Of a DNA stretch of 44,211 bases, positions 15,878-26,370 are shown in pieces (position 1 is the first letter of the stretch; every line of letters starts with the position of its first letter). The stretch is taken from NCBI GenBank assembly GCA_949935795.1, contig CATLFX010000020.1:1-44211 (forward strand), in the 5' to 3' direction. Made by a program: the position numbers and the translations under genes. Source of the DNA: an uncultured Oscillospiraceae bacterium (GTDB lineage: Bacteria > Bacillota > Clostridia > Oscillospirales > Oscillospiraceae). The notes under the pieces are model-generated. The model was not told the DNA's origin, made no database searches, and was given only the letters and a program-made list of their open reading frames with translations.

Positions 15878-15905
15878 GAGACGGAGCGGACCCCCGCTCC
15901 GTCTC
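15878..15905 (-). terminator. Terminator after the CBS-domain membrane protein
   Basis: A 12-bp stem (15878-15889 with 15894-15905), loop of 4, and a minus-strand T-run TTTTTGC. Confidence 0.9.
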
Positions 15906-15909
15906 CGCC

Positions 15910-17256
15910 TCAGTCAATTGTCTCCGGGTTGGGGGCGGGCTCCAGTTTGGACACCAGGGCCTGGTCCACCCGCCGGTCGATGAAGCTGGTCACCTTCACG
16001 TGGAGGCCGCAGGCGTCCACCTCCAGCTGGGCCCCGTCCTCCGGGATGACGGAAAGCTGGGCGAACACCAGCCCGCCCAGGGTGTCGGATTCCTCCTCCT
16101 CGGGGAACTCCACCCCCAGGGCCTGGGCCACCCGCTCCAGATCACAGGAGCCGGACACCTTCCACACCCCCGGCTCCACCTCTTCGATGTCCTTTTCCTC
16201 CACGGGGTCGAACTCGTCGTAGATGCTGCCCACGATCTCCTCCAGCAGGTCCTCCATGGTCACCAGGCCGGAGGTGCCGCCGTACTCGTCCACCACAATG
16301 GCCATATGTACCTTTTTGCTCTGCATATCCCGGAAGAGCACGTCGGTGCGGACGGACTCGGGCACAAAGTAGGCGGGGCGCAGCAGCTCAGAGAGGGGCT
16401 TGGGGGTCTCCTCCTGGGCGTTGAGCAGGAAATCCCGGGTGTTGAGTATGCCCACGATGTGGTCGGCGTCCTCCTCGTACACCGGGAACCGGGACCGGCC
16501 GGAGGCCAGGATGGCGCTGCGCACGTCCTCGCTGGAATCCTGGGCCCACACCATCACCATGTCGGTGCGGTGGACCATCACGTCCTCGGCGGTGGTGTTG
16601 TTGAACTCGAAGATGTTCTCGATGAGCTCCTTCTCGGAGGCCTCGATGGCCCCCCGCTCCTCCCCCAGGTCCACCATCATGCGGATCTCGTCCTCGCTCA
16701 CGTCCTCCTGGTCGGCCTTGGGGTCGATGTGGAGCAGGCGCAGCACGCCGTTGGTGGACTTGGACAGCAGCCAGATGACGGGCCGGAACACCGCCGCCAC
16801 GGCGGACACCGCGCCCACGGTGAACCGGGCTACGCCCTCCGTCTTTTTCATGGCGATGCGTTTGGGCGCCAGCTCCCCCAGCACCAGGCTGAAGTAGGAC
16901 AGCACAATGGTGATGAGCACCACCATCAGGTTGTTCAGGGCGCGGGGGTCCAGGGCGGTGACGCCCTTTTCCTTCACCAGCCACTTCACCAGCGGGTCGG
17001 AGAAACTGTCGGCGGCGAAGGCGGAGGACAGAAACCCGGCCAGGGTGATGGCGATCTGGATGGCGGACAGGAAGTGGTCGGGGGTCTGGGTGAGCTTGAG
17101 CAGCTTTTCCGCCTTTTTGTCCCCCTCCTCGGCCTGGCGGCGCAGCTTGGTCTCGGACAGGGAGATGACGGCGATCTCCGCCGCGGCGAAAAAGGCGTTG
17201 ATGAGAATGAGTATGACCAGTAAAAGCAGCTTCGGTAAGAACGGGTCGTCGGACAA
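15910..17256 (-). CDS. CNNM/HlyC-CorC family membrane protein with CBS domains
   Basis: A protein of 448 residues. A DUF21 (CNNM) membrane domain fills about 1-190, starting with the hydrophobic KLLLLVILILINAFFAAAEIAVISL. Two CBS domains follow (about 205-335; motifs RSRFPVYEEDADHIVGIL and VVDEYGGTSGLVTMEDLLEE), then a CorC_HlyC domain to the end. The family is linked to magnesium efflux; older names call it hemolysin. The start is TTG at 17256, set by GGAGG 10 bases upstream. It is transcribed from its own promoter just after the trxA terminator. Confidence 0.92.
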   Translation of the reverse strand: MSDDPFLPKLLLLVILILINAFFAAAEIAVISLSETKLRRQAEEGDKKAEKLLKLTQTPDHFLSAIQIAITLAGFLSSAFAADSFSDPLVKWLVKEKGVTALDPRALNNLMVVLITIVLSYFSLVLGELAPKRIAMKKTEGVARFTVGAVSAVAAVFRPVIWLLSKSTNGVLRLLHIDPKADQEDVSEDEIRMMVDLGEERGAIEASEKELIENIFEFNNTTAEDVMVHRTDMVMVWAQDSSEDVRSAILASGRSRFPVYEEDADHIVGILNTRDFLLNAQEETPKPLSELLRPAYFVPESVRTDVLFRDMQSKKVHMAIVVDEYGGTSGLVTMEDLLEEIVGSIYDEFDPVEEKDIEEVEPGVWKVSGSCDLERVAQALGVEFPEEEESDTLGGLVFAQLSVIPEDGAQLEVDACGLHVKVTSFIDRRVDQALVSKLEPAPNPETID

Positions 17257-17338
17257 GATGGATGACCTCCCAAATTTTACACAGCGGTCTGTTGGATTTG
17301 CCGCTCCATTCTATGCGGCGCAGACCACAATCGATTAC

Positions 17339-17366
17339 AGTATAGCAGACTTCTGAGAAAAAGCAA
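17339..17366 (-). promoter_or_regulatory. Promoter of the CNNM-family gene
   Basis: TTGCTT (17361-17366), a 16-base spacer and TATACT (17339-17344). The -35 lies in the T-rich tail of the trxA terminator, so termination and restart are packed together. Confidence 0.65.
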
Positions 17367-17389
17367 GGGCCGCCCCGCTGGGGCGGCCC
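17367..17389 (-). terminator. Terminator after trxA
   Basis: GGGCCGCCCC/GGGGCGGCCC, a 10-bp stem with a 3-base loop, followed on the minus strand by TTGCTTTTTC. Confidence 0.9.
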
Positions 17390-17403
17390 TCCAGAACAGG
17401 CGT

Positions 17404-17712
17404 TTAGTCCAGCAGCGCCAGCAGGTCCTCCTTGGGACGGGCGCCCACCGCCTTCTGGGCCAGCTTGCCCTCCTTGAACACCAGCAGGGTGGGGATGCTC
17501 ATCACGCCGAACTGGGCGGCCAGCTCGGGCTGCTCGTCCACGTTCACCTTGCCCACGGCGACGTCGGCGCGCTCCTCGGCGATCTGGTCCACGAGGGGGG
17601 ACACCATGCGGCAGGGGCCGCACCAGGGGGCCCAGAAGTCCACCAGCACGGGCTTGTCGGACTGGAGCACCTGGTCGTCAAAATTTTCCTTGGTAATGGT
17701 CAGTACGGACAT
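17404..17712 (-). CDS. trxA: Thioredoxin
   Basis: A disulfide reductase of 102 residues with the active site WCGPC (Cys31 and Cys34) and the cis-Pro segment SIPTLLVF. The length and motifs are those of a standard cytosolic thioredoxin. A good ribosome site (AAAGGAGAA) precedes the start. It begins 18 bases after the glycosyltransferase gene and probably shares its transcript. Confidence 0.96.
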   Translation of the reverse strand: MSVLTITKENFDDQVLQSDKPVLVDFWAPWCGPCRMVSPLVDQIAEERADVAVGKVNVDEQPELAAQFGVMSIPTLLVFKEGKLAQKAVGARPKEDLLALLD

Positions 17713-17730
17713 GGCTTCATTTCTCCTTTA

Positions 17731-18759
17731 TCAATTGAATTTGTAGATTTTCTGAGCGACCCGGTAGAGCTGCACCGACAGCTTCCGGCCCTGGTAGCCG
17801 GGGATGTTGGTGCCCACGTTGGTGGCCTTGTAGCGGCAGCGGCGGTAGAGGGCGGGGTCCTTCTGGCGCAGGTACTCCCACAGCTCGGTGCGCATGCCCA
17901 GGGCCTCCGGCGTGTTGGCGATGACGGCGAAGATGGACGAGATGGACATCATCATGGACAGGTAGTTGAGCATATACCGGCCCAGCTTGGGCTGGACGGC
18001 CTTGAGGGCCAGCACGTCGTGGGCGTCGATCATCTGCCTGGTGACCCGGACCTGCTGGTCGATGCGCCCGGCCATCACCGACTCGTTGACGCTCTGGTCC
18101 GCCCGGCCGATGAAATAGCGGTACAGGTCCAGATCCATATAGTACAGCGTTTTCACATAGGGCAGGGGCTGGTAGACAAAGATGTTGTCCACGTAGAAGG
18201 TATGCTTGGGCAGCTCCAGCCCGCAGTCCCGCAGCAGCTGGGTGCGGTAGATCACCGAGTGCATCAGCAGGTACTGGGAGGTGCGGAAGCGGCGGATGGA
18301 GTCCCAGGTGATAATCTGGTCGGCGGGGAACACGTTTTTGTAGCCCATGACCTTCTGGGTGTTGTCCTCCGCGTGCTCGTAGACGTAGTTGGCGATGAGC
18401 AGGTCCACCGGGGCGGGCATGGCGGCGAACTCCCGCAGCTTGGCCATCACCTTGGCCAGGGCGGCGGTGTCCAGCCAGTCGTCGGAGTCCACCACCTTGT
18501 AATAGAGCCCCCGGGCGTTGCGGATGCCCTGGTTCACCCCCTCGCCGTGGCCGCCGTTCTCCTGGTGGATGGCCCGGATGATATCGGGGTGCTTCTCCAC
18601 CCACTGGTCGCACTTGGCGGGGGTGTCGTCCTTGGTGGAGCCGTCGTCCACCAGAATGATCTCCGCGTCCTCCCCCGCGGCCAGCAGGGTCTCCACGCAG
18701 TGATCCATGTAGGCGGCGGAATTGTAGCAGGGAACGGCAAAGGTGATCAATTTGTCCAT
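17731..18759 (-). CDS. Family 2 glycosyltransferase
   Basis: A GT-A type enzyme of 342 residues. The N-terminus has FAVPCYNSAAYM, VDDGS (about 37-41) for nucleotide-sugar binding and VDSDDW (about 90-95) with the DXD metal site. The C-terminal part is helical and has no clear membrane anchor. It follows glf by 45 bases, so it may use UDP-galactofuranose or add a sugar near galactofuranose in a surface glycan; this is inferred from the neighbour only. Confidence 0.9.
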   Translation of the reverse strand: MDKLITFAVPCYNSAAYMDHCVETLLAAGEDAEIILVDDGSTKDDTPAKCDQWVEKHPDIIRAIHQENGGHGEGVNQGIRNARGLYYKVVDSDDWLDTAALAKVMAKLREFAAMPAPVDLLIANYVYEHAEDNTQKVMGYKNVFPADQIITWDSIRRFRTSQYLLMHSVIYRTQLLRDCGLELPKHTFYVDNIFVYQPLPYVKTLYYMDLDLYRYFIGRADQSVNESVMAGRIDQQVRVTRQMIDAHDVLALKAVQPKLGRYMLNYLSMMMSISSIFAVIANTPEALGMRTELWEYLRQKDPALYRRCRYKATNVGTNIPGYQGRKLSVQLYRVAQKIYKFN

Positions 18760-18804
18760 TGGCGCTTTCTCCTCACATATATCAGTATGCCCGCCGGGGC
18801 GGTT

Positions 18805-20004
18805 TTAAAGCAATTTGTCCGTCAGTGCCAGCGCACGGGCGGCGATTGCGTCCATATTGTAGTACTTGTACTCGGCCAGCCGGCCCAGCAGGTACAGGTT
18901 GGGGTATTTGTCCGCCTCCGCCTTGTACTTGGCGTACAAAGCGTTGTTTTCCGGGTTGATGATGGCGTAGTAGGGGATTTCCCCCTCCGCCCCGGTGTAG
19001 GCCCGGGAATACTCCTTCATAATGGCGGTCTCCCACCGGGTCTTCTGGCCCGTAAGGTACTTGAATTCGGTGATGCGGGTGAAATCCTCGTCCACGGTGT
19101 AATTTACGGTGCCGTGGCTCTGGTAGAAATACTCGTCCGCGTCATTGCCGTCCATCCGTCCATGGATCTCAAACTTGAAATCCAGCGTGCGGTAGGGCAG
19201 GGGCCCGAACCGGAAGCCGAACAGCTCGTCGGCCTGGCCGGTATAGATGACGGCGCCGCCGAAAGCCCCGCCGTCCAGCCTGATGACGCCGTCCGCCAGC
19301 TCCAGCCGCTTCAGCGCGTCCACGCCCAGCTCTACGGTGATGTTGGGATGGTCCAGCATCTTCTCAAACATGGGGGTGTAGCCCTCCGTCGGCATCCCCT
19401 GGTAGGCGTCCTGGAAGTACCGGGGGTCCCGGGACAGGAACACAGGCACCCGGGCGGTGGTGGCGGGGTCGATCTCCTCCGGTTTCTGCCCCCACTGCTT
19501 CATGGTATAGTGGACGAACACATTCTCATACACATAGTCCGCGATAGCGGCGATTTCTGGGTCGGGGTTCTGGCGCAGCTCCAGGATGGTCACCTTTTTT
19601 TCCGCGCCGTAGGCGGCGATGAGCTTATCGCCCAGCCGCTTGCCCTCCTCGGGGCCGAAGGCGGTCTCCATGGAATCCAGGTTGAAGGGGACGGGGAAAT
19701 TCATCCGCCCGCCCTTTCCGTCCGGAAGGTCGGCCACCACGGTGTGCTCGTAGGGCCGCCACTGGGTGAAGCGGCTGAGGTAGTCGTACACCCGCTTGTC
19801 GTTGGTGTGGAAGATATGGGGGCCGTAGACATGGATGACGATGTCCTCCTCGTCCGGCGTGTCGTAGGCGTTGCCCGCCACATGGTTCCGGCGCTCCAGA
19901 AGTAGCACCTTCTTGTTCCCGTCTTCCGCCAGCCGCCGGGCGGCCACCGCCCCGGCGTAGCCCGCGCCCACGATCAGGGCGTCATAATTTGTCAAAACGC
20001 TCAC
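18805..20004 (-). CDS. glf: UDP-galactopyranose mutase
   Basis: An FAD enzyme of 399 residues that interconverts UDP-galactopyranose and UDP-galactofuranose for cell-surface glycans. The N-terminal dinucleotide fold has IVGAGYAGAVAARRLAE; HVYGPHIFHT and the C-terminal LGRLAEYKYYNMD are conserved mutase segments. The length is typical. It heads a likely glf-glycosyltransferase-trxA transcript. The upstream 300 bases are AT-rich near the gene but I find no consensus promoter. Confidence 0.95.
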   Translation of the reverse strand: MSVLTNYDALIVGAGYAGAVAARRLAEDGNKKVLLLERRNHVAGNAYDTPDEEDIVIHVYGPHIFHTNDKRVYDYLSRFTQWRPYEHTVVADLPDGKGGRMNFPVPFNLDSMETAFGPEEGKRLGDKLIAAYGAEKKVTILELRQNPDPEIAAIADYVYENVFVHYTMKQWGQKPEEIDPATTARVPVFLSRDPRYFQDAYQGMPTEGYTPMFEKMLDHPNITVELGVDALKRLELADGVIRLDGGAFGGAVIYTGQADELFGFRFGPLPYRTLDFKFEIHGRMDGNDADEYFYQSHGTVNYTVDEDFTRITEFKYLTGQKTRWETAIMKEYSRAYTGAEGEIPYYAIINPENNALYAKYKAEADKYPNLYLLGRLAEYKYYNMDAIAARALALTDKLL

Positions 20005-20214
20005 ATCATTTCTGTTAAAATCGGCGGCGGGACCAGGGGCCCCGCTTTCTTACCATATTATCATATATTTCCCCAAAGGGGAAGGAAGAAATTATAAAAA
20101 TTTATTGAAATTTCCAGGGGGGAAAGCCCCGCCGCCATAGTATGCCGCGCCGGAAAGAACCTATGAGCCGCGGGGCGCTGGAAAATCCGCCGCCCTCCGG
20201 TGGGATTTAAAGGG

Positions 20215-20243
20215 GTGACAAGCGGCTCTGCTTGTGCTAAAAT
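20215..20243 (+). promoter_or_regulatory. Promoter of the nucleoside kinase gene
   Basis: GTGACA (20215-20220), a 17-base spacer and TAAAAT (20238-20243). The 344-base gap 20005-20348 otherwise holds AT-rich sequence near glf and a structured 5' leader. Confidence 0.65.
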
Positions 20244-20259
20244 AAAGATATAAGGTCGA

Positions 20260-20317
20260 GGCGGGGCCGGGAAGTCTGTGCATATTCCCATGGGGCCGGA
20301 CGGCTCCGTTTCCCGCC
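20260..20317 (+). promoter_or_regulatory. Possible structured 5' leader of the kinase gene
   Basis: GGCGGG (20260-20265) can pair with CCCGCC (20312-20317), enclosing GGGAA/TTCCC (20269-20273 with 20285-20289) and CGGA/TCCG (20297-20300 with 20305-20308). It resembles a small multi-branch fold, but the stems are short and GC-rich, so chance is possible. Confidence 0.3.
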
Positions 20318-20348
20318 CGCGTCAACAATGGAAAGAGGAGGCCATCCC

Positions 20349-22019
20349 ATGGAAGAAAAGAGAATGATAACGGTCACCGTGGACGGGGCGCGGTATTCCT
20401 ATCCCCAGGGGACGCCCTACCGGGCCGTCGCGGCGGATTTTCAGGACCGGTATCCCAATGACATCCTGCTGGTCAACCGGGATGGGAAGCTGTGCGAGCT
20501 CCACAAACCGGCGGACCGGGACTGTTCGCTGAAATTCCTTACCGCCCGGGATGTGCCGGGGATCCAGACCTATGAGCGCAGCGCGGTGTTTCTGATGCTG
20601 AAGGCCTTCTACGACGTGGTGGGCCGGGAGAACGTGGAGGGCGTCTGTGTGGGGTACTCCCTCAGCCGCTCCCTCTTTATCCGCGCCAAGGGGGGGTTCA
20701 CCCTGGACCAGCCTCTGCTGGACCGGGTGGAGAGGCGGATGCGGGAGCTGTCCGCCGCCGCTCTGCCCATCCAAAAGCGCTCCATCAGCACCGACGACGC
20801 CATAGAGCTGTTCCAGGAGGAGGGGCTGTTCCACAAGGCCCGGCTGCTCAGCTTCCGCGTCAACTCCCACGTCAATGTCTACGAGCTGGACGGCTTTGTG
20901 GACTACTTCTACGGCTATATGGCGCCGGATACGGGCTATATCCGCTGCTTCGGCCTGGAGCTCTACGAGGACGGCTTTGTGCTGCGCCTGCCCACCCTGA
21001 AGGACCCGGACCGCCTGGGGGAGTTCCGGCCCTCCGTCAAGGTGTTCCATGAGCTGCAGGCCTCCGCCCTGCGGGCCCAGGCGCTGAGCGCCTCCAACGT
21101 GGCGGAGCTGAACACCATCATCTCCCAGGGAGGGGCCACGCCGCTGATCCTGGCCCACGAGGCCATGATGGAGAAGAAGATCGGCGACATCGCCGCCGAG
21201 ATCGCCGCCCGTAAGGAGGTCCGCTTCGTCATGATCGCCGGGCCGTCCTCCTCGGGCAAGACCACCTTCTCCCACCGGCTGTCCACCCAGCTGCGGGCCT
21301 GCGGCCTGCGGCCCCACGCCATCGCCACCGACAACTACTTCGTGGACCGGGACAAGACGCCCCGGGATGAGATGGGCAACTACGATTTCGAGGGCCTGGG
21401 GGCCATGGACGTGGAGCAGTTCAACACGGACATGGTACGGCTGCTCAACGGCGAGACGGTGGAGCTGCCCACCTACAACTTTATCAGGGGAAAGCGGGAG
21501 TACAACGGCAATTTCCTGACCCTGGGGGAGGGGGACGTGCTGGTCATCGAGGGCATCCACTGCCTCAACGACCAGTTCACCCGGGCCCTGCCCCGGGAGA
21601 GCAAGTACCGCATTTACATCAGCTGCCTCACCACTCTGAACGTGGACGACCACAACCGCATTCCCACCACCGACGCCCGGCTGCTGCGGCGCATCGAGCG
21701 GGACGCCCGGACCCGGGGCCACAGCGCCCAGGCCACCATCAAGATGTGGCCCTCCGTCCGCCGGGGGGAGGAGGAGAACATCTTCCCCTTCCAGGACAGC
21801 GCGGACATGGTGTTCAACTCGGCGCTGATCTACGAGACGGCGGTGCTGAAGCCCTACGTCCAGCCCCTGCTGTTCGGGGTGCCCCGGGACAGCGAGGAGT
21901 ACATTGAGGCCAAGCGGCTGCTGAAATTCCTGAACTATTTCCTGCCCATCCCGGCGGACGACATCCCCAAGACCTCCCTGGTGCGGGAGTTCATCGGCGG
22001 CGGGTGCTACCACGTTTAA
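20349..22019 (+). CDS. Nucleoside (uridine) kinase with TGS and ThrRS-like N-terminus
   Basis: A protein of 556 residues. Residues 1-65 look like a TGS domain, and about 65-200 like the second additional domain of threonyl-tRNA synthetase (here with HKARL rather than a full HxxxH site). From about 295 comes a phosphoribulokinase/uridine kinase domain with P-loop AGPSSSGKTT and the YNFIRGKREY/LVIEGIHCLND segments. It probably phosphorylates a pyrimidine nucleoside; the N-terminal half may bind RNA or regulate. This architecture is common in Clostridia. The start at 20349 follows GAGGAGG; an in-frame ATG 7 codons earlier overlaps it. Confidence 0.9.
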   Translation: MEEKRMITVTVDGARYSYPQGTPYRAVAADFQDRYPNDILLVNRDGKLCELHKPADRDCSLKFLTARDVPGIQTYERSAVFLMLKAFYDVVGRENVEGVCVGYSLSRSLFIRAKGGFTLDQPLLDRVERRMRELSAAALPIQKRSISTDDAIELFQEEGLFHKARLLSFRVNSHVNVYELDGFVDYFYGYMAPDTGYIRCFGLELYEDGFVLRLPTLKDPDRLGEFRPSVKVFHELQASALRAQALSASNVAELNTIISQGGATPLILAHEAMMEKKIGDIAAEIAARKEVRFVMIAGPSSSGKTTFSHRLSTQLRACGLRPHAIATDNYFVDRDKTPRDEMGNYDFEGLGAMDVEQFNTDMVRLLNGETVELPTYNFIRGKREYNGNFLTLGEGDVLVIEGIHCLNDQFTRALPRESKYRIYISCLTTLNVDDHNRIPTTDARLLRRIERDARTRGHSAQATIKMWPSVRRGEEENIFPFQDSADMVFNSALIYETAVLKPYVQPLLFGVPRDSEEYIEAKRLLKFLNYFLPIPADDIPKTSLVREFIGGGCYHV

Positions 22020-22024
22020 ACAAG

Positions 22025-22058
22025 AACGGGCCGCGCTGTGTACACAGCGCGGCCCGTT
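22025..22058. terminator. Bidirectional terminator (kinase / metK)
   Basis: A perfect 34-base palindrome (AACGGGCCGCGCTGTGT and its complement) between two convergent genes. Confidence 0.85.
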
Positions 22059-22077
22059 GCGTATGTAGTATGGAGAA

Positions 22078-23259
<1,182 letters not shown>

Positions 23260-23291
23260 AAAAATTTCTCCTTTCTTTGGGGAAGAGGCTG

Positions 23292-23321
23292 AAAAAGCCC
23301 CCGCCGGAACTCGGCGGGGGC
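23292..23321 (-). terminator. Riboswitch terminator of metK
   Basis: GCCCCCGCCG/CGGCGGGGGC (10 bp, loop of 5) followed on the minus strand by TTTTT, between the SAM aptamer and metK. Confidence 0.92.
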
Positions 23322-23336
23322 AGGATGGTTCAGTTC

Positions 23337-23428
23337 TCTCCTCATCTTGCGTTTCCGCCGGACTTGGCACCTTGCAATGCAGGTTGCCGTGGTTTCATCG
23401 GGCCGGTCCCTCCGCCACTCTTGATAAG
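23337..23428 (-). promoter_or_regulatory. SAM-I (S-box) riboswitch
   Basis: The minus-strand transcript has the S-box order: CTTATCAAGAG, GGCGGAGGGA, GGCCCGATGAAACC, CGGCAACC, then AAGGTGCCAA, and closing GATGAG at the 3' side. The k-turn and SAM pocket segments are all present. It is followed by the terminator at 23292-23321 and metK: SAM binding should favour the terminator. Confidence 0.95.
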
Positions 23429-23450
23429 GGTTATTCACTTGTACGGCACT

Positions 23451-23478
23451 ATTATAGCACGTGGTCCGCCGCTGTCAA
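23451..23478 (-). promoter_or_regulatory. metK promoter
   Basis: TTGACA (23473-23478), a 16-base spacer and TATAAT (23451-23456), just upstream of the riboswitch. Confidence 0.87.
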
Positions 23479-23510
23479 TGGGCAGTTGGGGAAAATTGTG
23501 AAGATTCGGC

Positions 23511-24899
23511 TCAGTCCGCCGCCCCCTCCCGCAGGGGCAGGATGTCCCGCCGGTATACCCGGCCCATGAAGACGGCGCACAGGGCGCAGGAGAACAGTTC
23601 GGCGATGGGGAAGGCCAGCCACACCACGTCCAGGTTCTGGAACAGCCGGGACAGGAGAAAGGCCACCGGCAGCAGGACGATGAGCTGGCGCACCAGCGAG
23701 GTGGTGAGGCTGAGCACGCCGTGGTCCAGGGCCTGGAACACCGACCCGGACACGATGCCGAAGCCGGCCAGCAGCCAGCTGAAGGAGATGATGCGCAGGG
23801 CGGGTACGCCGATGGCGATCAGGTCGCCGGCCATGTCCTCCTCCGACCGGAACATGTCCAGCAGGGGGACGGGGAACAGCTGGAACACGGCGAAGCCGAT
23901 GACCATGAGGGCGGTGGCGTAGATGACGCTGAGCTTGATGGTCTTGATGATACGGTCCGGCTTGCGTGCGCCGTAGTTGTAGGCCACGATGGGCACCATG
24001 CCGTTACACAGGCCAAACACCGGCATGAAGAAAAAGGACTGGAGCTTGAAGTATACCCCGAATACCGCCGTGGCCGTGTCGGTGAAGGCGATGAGGATCT
24101 GGTTCATGCCGAACACCATCACCGAGCCGATGGACTGCATGACGATGGAGGGCAGGCCCACGGAGTAGATCTCCCGGATGGTGGGGCCGTGGGGGCGGAA
24201 GCCCTTGAAGGACATGGTGATGTCCGGGTTGCGGGTGGTGTTGAAGAAGATGGATACGCCGCAGCCCAGAAACTGGCCGATGACGGTGGCCAGGGCGGCC
24301 CCCGCCACCTCCATCCGGGGAAAGGGGCCCAGGCCGAAGATGAGGATGGGGTCCAGAATGATGTTGGTCAGCGCCCCCGCCGCCTGGGCGATCATGGTGT
24401 AGAAGGTGCGCCCGGTGGCCTGGAGCAGCCGCTCCATGGTCACCGCCCCGAACAGGCCCATGCTCACCCCGCACACGATGGTGAGATAGTCCTCGCCGTA
24501 GTCCACAATGCCGGGTATGTCGGTCTGGACGGTGTAGAACAGCCGGGAGCAGGTGAGGCCCAGCGCCACAAACACCAGGCAGCTCGCCGCCGCCAGGAAG
24601 ATGCCGTTTACCGCCGAGCGGTTCACCTTTTCCCGGTCGCCCTGGCCCAGGCTCCGGGCCAGCAGGGCGTTGACGCCCACGCCGGTGCCCACGCTGACGG
24701 CGATCATCAGGTTCTGCACCGGGAAGGCCAGGGACACCGCGTTCAGCGCGTCCTGGCTGATCTGGGACACGAAATAGCTGTCCACCACGTTGTAAAGGGC
24801 CTGGACCAGCATGGAGATCATGATGGGGATGGCCATGTTCAGCAGCAGCGGATTCACCGGCATAACGCCCATTTTGTTTTCGCCTTCGGGCTGTTCCAC
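23511..24899 (-). CDS. MATE family efflux protein
   Basis: A membrane protein of about 462 residues with twelve hydrophobic segments in two similar halves, starting NPLLLNMAIPIMISMLVQALYNVVDSYFVSQI, the classic MATE N-terminus. Such proteins export drugs or metabolites using Na+ or H+. The start is GTG at 24899 with AAGGAGG 9 bases upstream. It is transcribed alone from a consensus promoter. The substrate is unknown. Confidence 0.93.
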   Translation of the reverse strand: MEQPEGENKMGVMPVNPLLLNMAIPIMISMLVQALYNVVDSYFVSQISQDALNAVSLAFPVQNLMIAVSVGTGVGVNALLARSLGQGDREKVNRSAVNGIFLAAASCLVFVALGLTCSRLFYTVQTDIPGIVDYGEDYLTIVCGVSMGLFGAVTMERLLQATGRTFYTMIAQAAGALTNIILDPILIFGLGPFPRMEVAGAALATVIGQFLGCGVSIFFNTTRNPDITMSFKGFRPHGPTIREIYSVGLPSIVMQSIGSVMVFGMNQILIAFTDTATAVFGVYFKLQSFFFMPVFGLCNGMVPIVAYNYGARKPDRIIKTIKLSVIYATALMVIGFAVFQLFPVPLLDMFRSEEDMAGDLIAIGVPALRIISFSWLLAGFGIVSGSVFQALDHGVLSLTTSLVRQLIVLLPVAFLLSRLFQNLDVVWLAFPIAELFSCALCAVFMGRVYRRDILPLREGAAD

Positions 24900-24973
24900 G
24901 AAAAAGTTCCTCCTTTTTTGCCTGCAAGGCGCACCTTGCGCACGTTTTCTCTTCCTGTTCACAGTAACGTATC

Positions 24974-25002
24974 ATTATAGAGGAACCTATTTTTATTGTC
25001 AA
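24974..25002 (-). promoter_or_regulatory. Promoter of the MATE gene
   Basis: TTGACA (24997-25002), a 17-base spacer and TATAAT (24974-24979): full consensus in both boxes. Confidence 0.9.
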
Positions 25003-25095
25003 TGGGGGAGGGAGAGTTTTGGCGTTTTTGTGAAATTTCAGGCCGAAATGGTGGAAAGAAACACCTAGACCACCAAAATTTACCCTGTCCGAGCC

Positions 25096-25124
25096 TTGAC
25101 GCTGGGGCGGGAAAAAGGTATGAT
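25096..25124 (+). promoter_or_regulatory. Promoter of the alcohol dehydrogenase gene
   Basis: TTGACG (25096-25101), a 17-base spacer and TATGAT (25119-25124); AGGAGG precedes the start codon. Confidence 0.85.
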
Positions 25125-25181
25125 AAAAATAAGGTCCCAAAACCAGGAAATTCACAGGACAATTATAGGAGGTAGATTCCA

Positions 25182-26327
25182 ATGGCTGTCAATCGTTTCG
25201 TACTCAACACCATTTCCTACCACGGCAAGGGCGCTATCCAGGAGATCCCCGGCCTCGTCACCGCCAAGGGCGTGAAGAAGGCGTTCATCGCCTCCGACCC
25301 CGACCTGGTGAAGTTCGGCATCACCAAGAAGGTCACCGACCTGCTGGATGCCAACGGCATGGCCTATGAGGTCTACTCCGACATCAAGCCCAACCCCACC
25401 ATCGAGAACGTGAAGTCCGGGGTGGAGGCCTACAAGAAGTCCGGCGCGGACTACATGATTACCATCGGCGGCGGTTCCTCCATGGACACCGGCAAGGCCA
25501 TCGGCATCATCATCAACAACCCCGAGTTCGCCGACGTGCGCTCCCTGGAGGGCGTGGCCCCCACCAAGAACCGCACCGTGTACACCATCGCCGTCCCCAC
25601 CACCGCCGGCACCGCCGCTGAGGCCACCATCAACTACGTCATCACCGACGTGGAGAAGAAGCGCAAGTTCGTCTGCGTGGATGTGAACGACATCCCTGAC
25701 ATCGCCATCGTGGACCCGGACATGATGTCCACCATGCCCAAGGGCCTCACCGCCGCCACCGGCATGGACGCCCTGACCCACGCCATCGAGGGCTACACCA
25801 CCGCCGCGGCCTGGGAGCTGGCCGACTGCCTGAACCTGGAGGCCATCAAGCTGATCTCCGCCAACCTGCGCAAGGCGGTGGAGAACGACCCCGAGGGCCG
25901 TGAGGGAATGGCCCTGGGCCAGTTCGTCACCGGCATGGCCTTCTCCAACGTGGGCCTGGGCATCGCCCACTCCATGGCCCACACCCTGGGCGCGGTGTAT
26001 GACACCCCCCACGGCGTGGCCTGCGCCATGATGCTCCCCATCGTGATGGAGTACAATCAGGATGCCACCGGCGACAAGTTCAAGCACATCGCCGAGGCCA
26101 TGGGTGTGGACACTGCCGGCATGGACCAGGCCGCCTACCGCAAGGCCGCCATCGACGCGGTGCGCCAGCTGTCCGTGGACGTGGGCATCCCCACCAAGCT
26201 GGAGGCCATGAAGGAGGAGGACCTGGAGTTCCTGGCCCAGTCCGCCGCCGCCGACGCCTGTGCCCCCGGCAACCCCAAGGCCGCCTCCGTGGAGGACTTC
26301 AAGGAGCTGTTCCGCAAGATCATGTAA
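25182..26327 (+). CDS. Iron-type alcohol dehydrogenase (lactaldehyde reductase-like)
   Basis: A group III (iron-dependent) dehydrogenase of 381 residues. The N-terminal NAD(P) domain has GGGSSMDTGKAIG; the metal site is formed by D and H of TGMDALTHAIEGY and by the histidines of AHSMAHTLG and TPHGV. The order and spacing resemble FucO-type lactaldehyde/1,2-propanediol reductases, but substrate range in this family is wide (ethanol, butanol, propanediol). The codon use is strongly biased to C-ending codons, suggesting high expression, which fits a fermentative role in recycling NADH. Confidence 0.93.
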   Translation: MAVNRFVLNTISYHGKGAIQEIPGLVTAKGVKKAFIASDPDLVKFGITKKVTDLLDANGMAYEVYSDIKPNPTIENVKSGVEAYKKSGADYMITIGGGSSMDTGKAIGIIINNPEFADVRSLEGVAPTKNRTVYTIAVPTTAGTAAEATINYVITDVEKKRKFVCVDVNDIPDIAIVDPDMMSTMPKGLTAATGMDALTHAIEGYTTAAAWELADCLNLEAIKLISANLRKAVENDPEGREGMALGQFVTGMAFSNVGLGIAHSMAHTLGAVYDTPHGVACAMMLPIVMEYNQDATGDKFKHIAEAMGVDTAGMDQAAYRKAAIDAVRQLSVDVGIPTKLEAMKEEDLEFLAQSAAADACAPGNPKAASVEDFKELFRKIM

Positions 26328-26370
26328 GAGGCTGCCCAGGCAGGCTCTGAGCTGTTTCCCCAAGAATTTG

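Noticed and set aside
23280-23440. Open frame upstream of metK read as an N-terminal extension
   Set aside because: This DNA is the SAM-I riboswitch and its terminator; MetK proteins start at the [14 protein letters not shown] position with a ribosome site.
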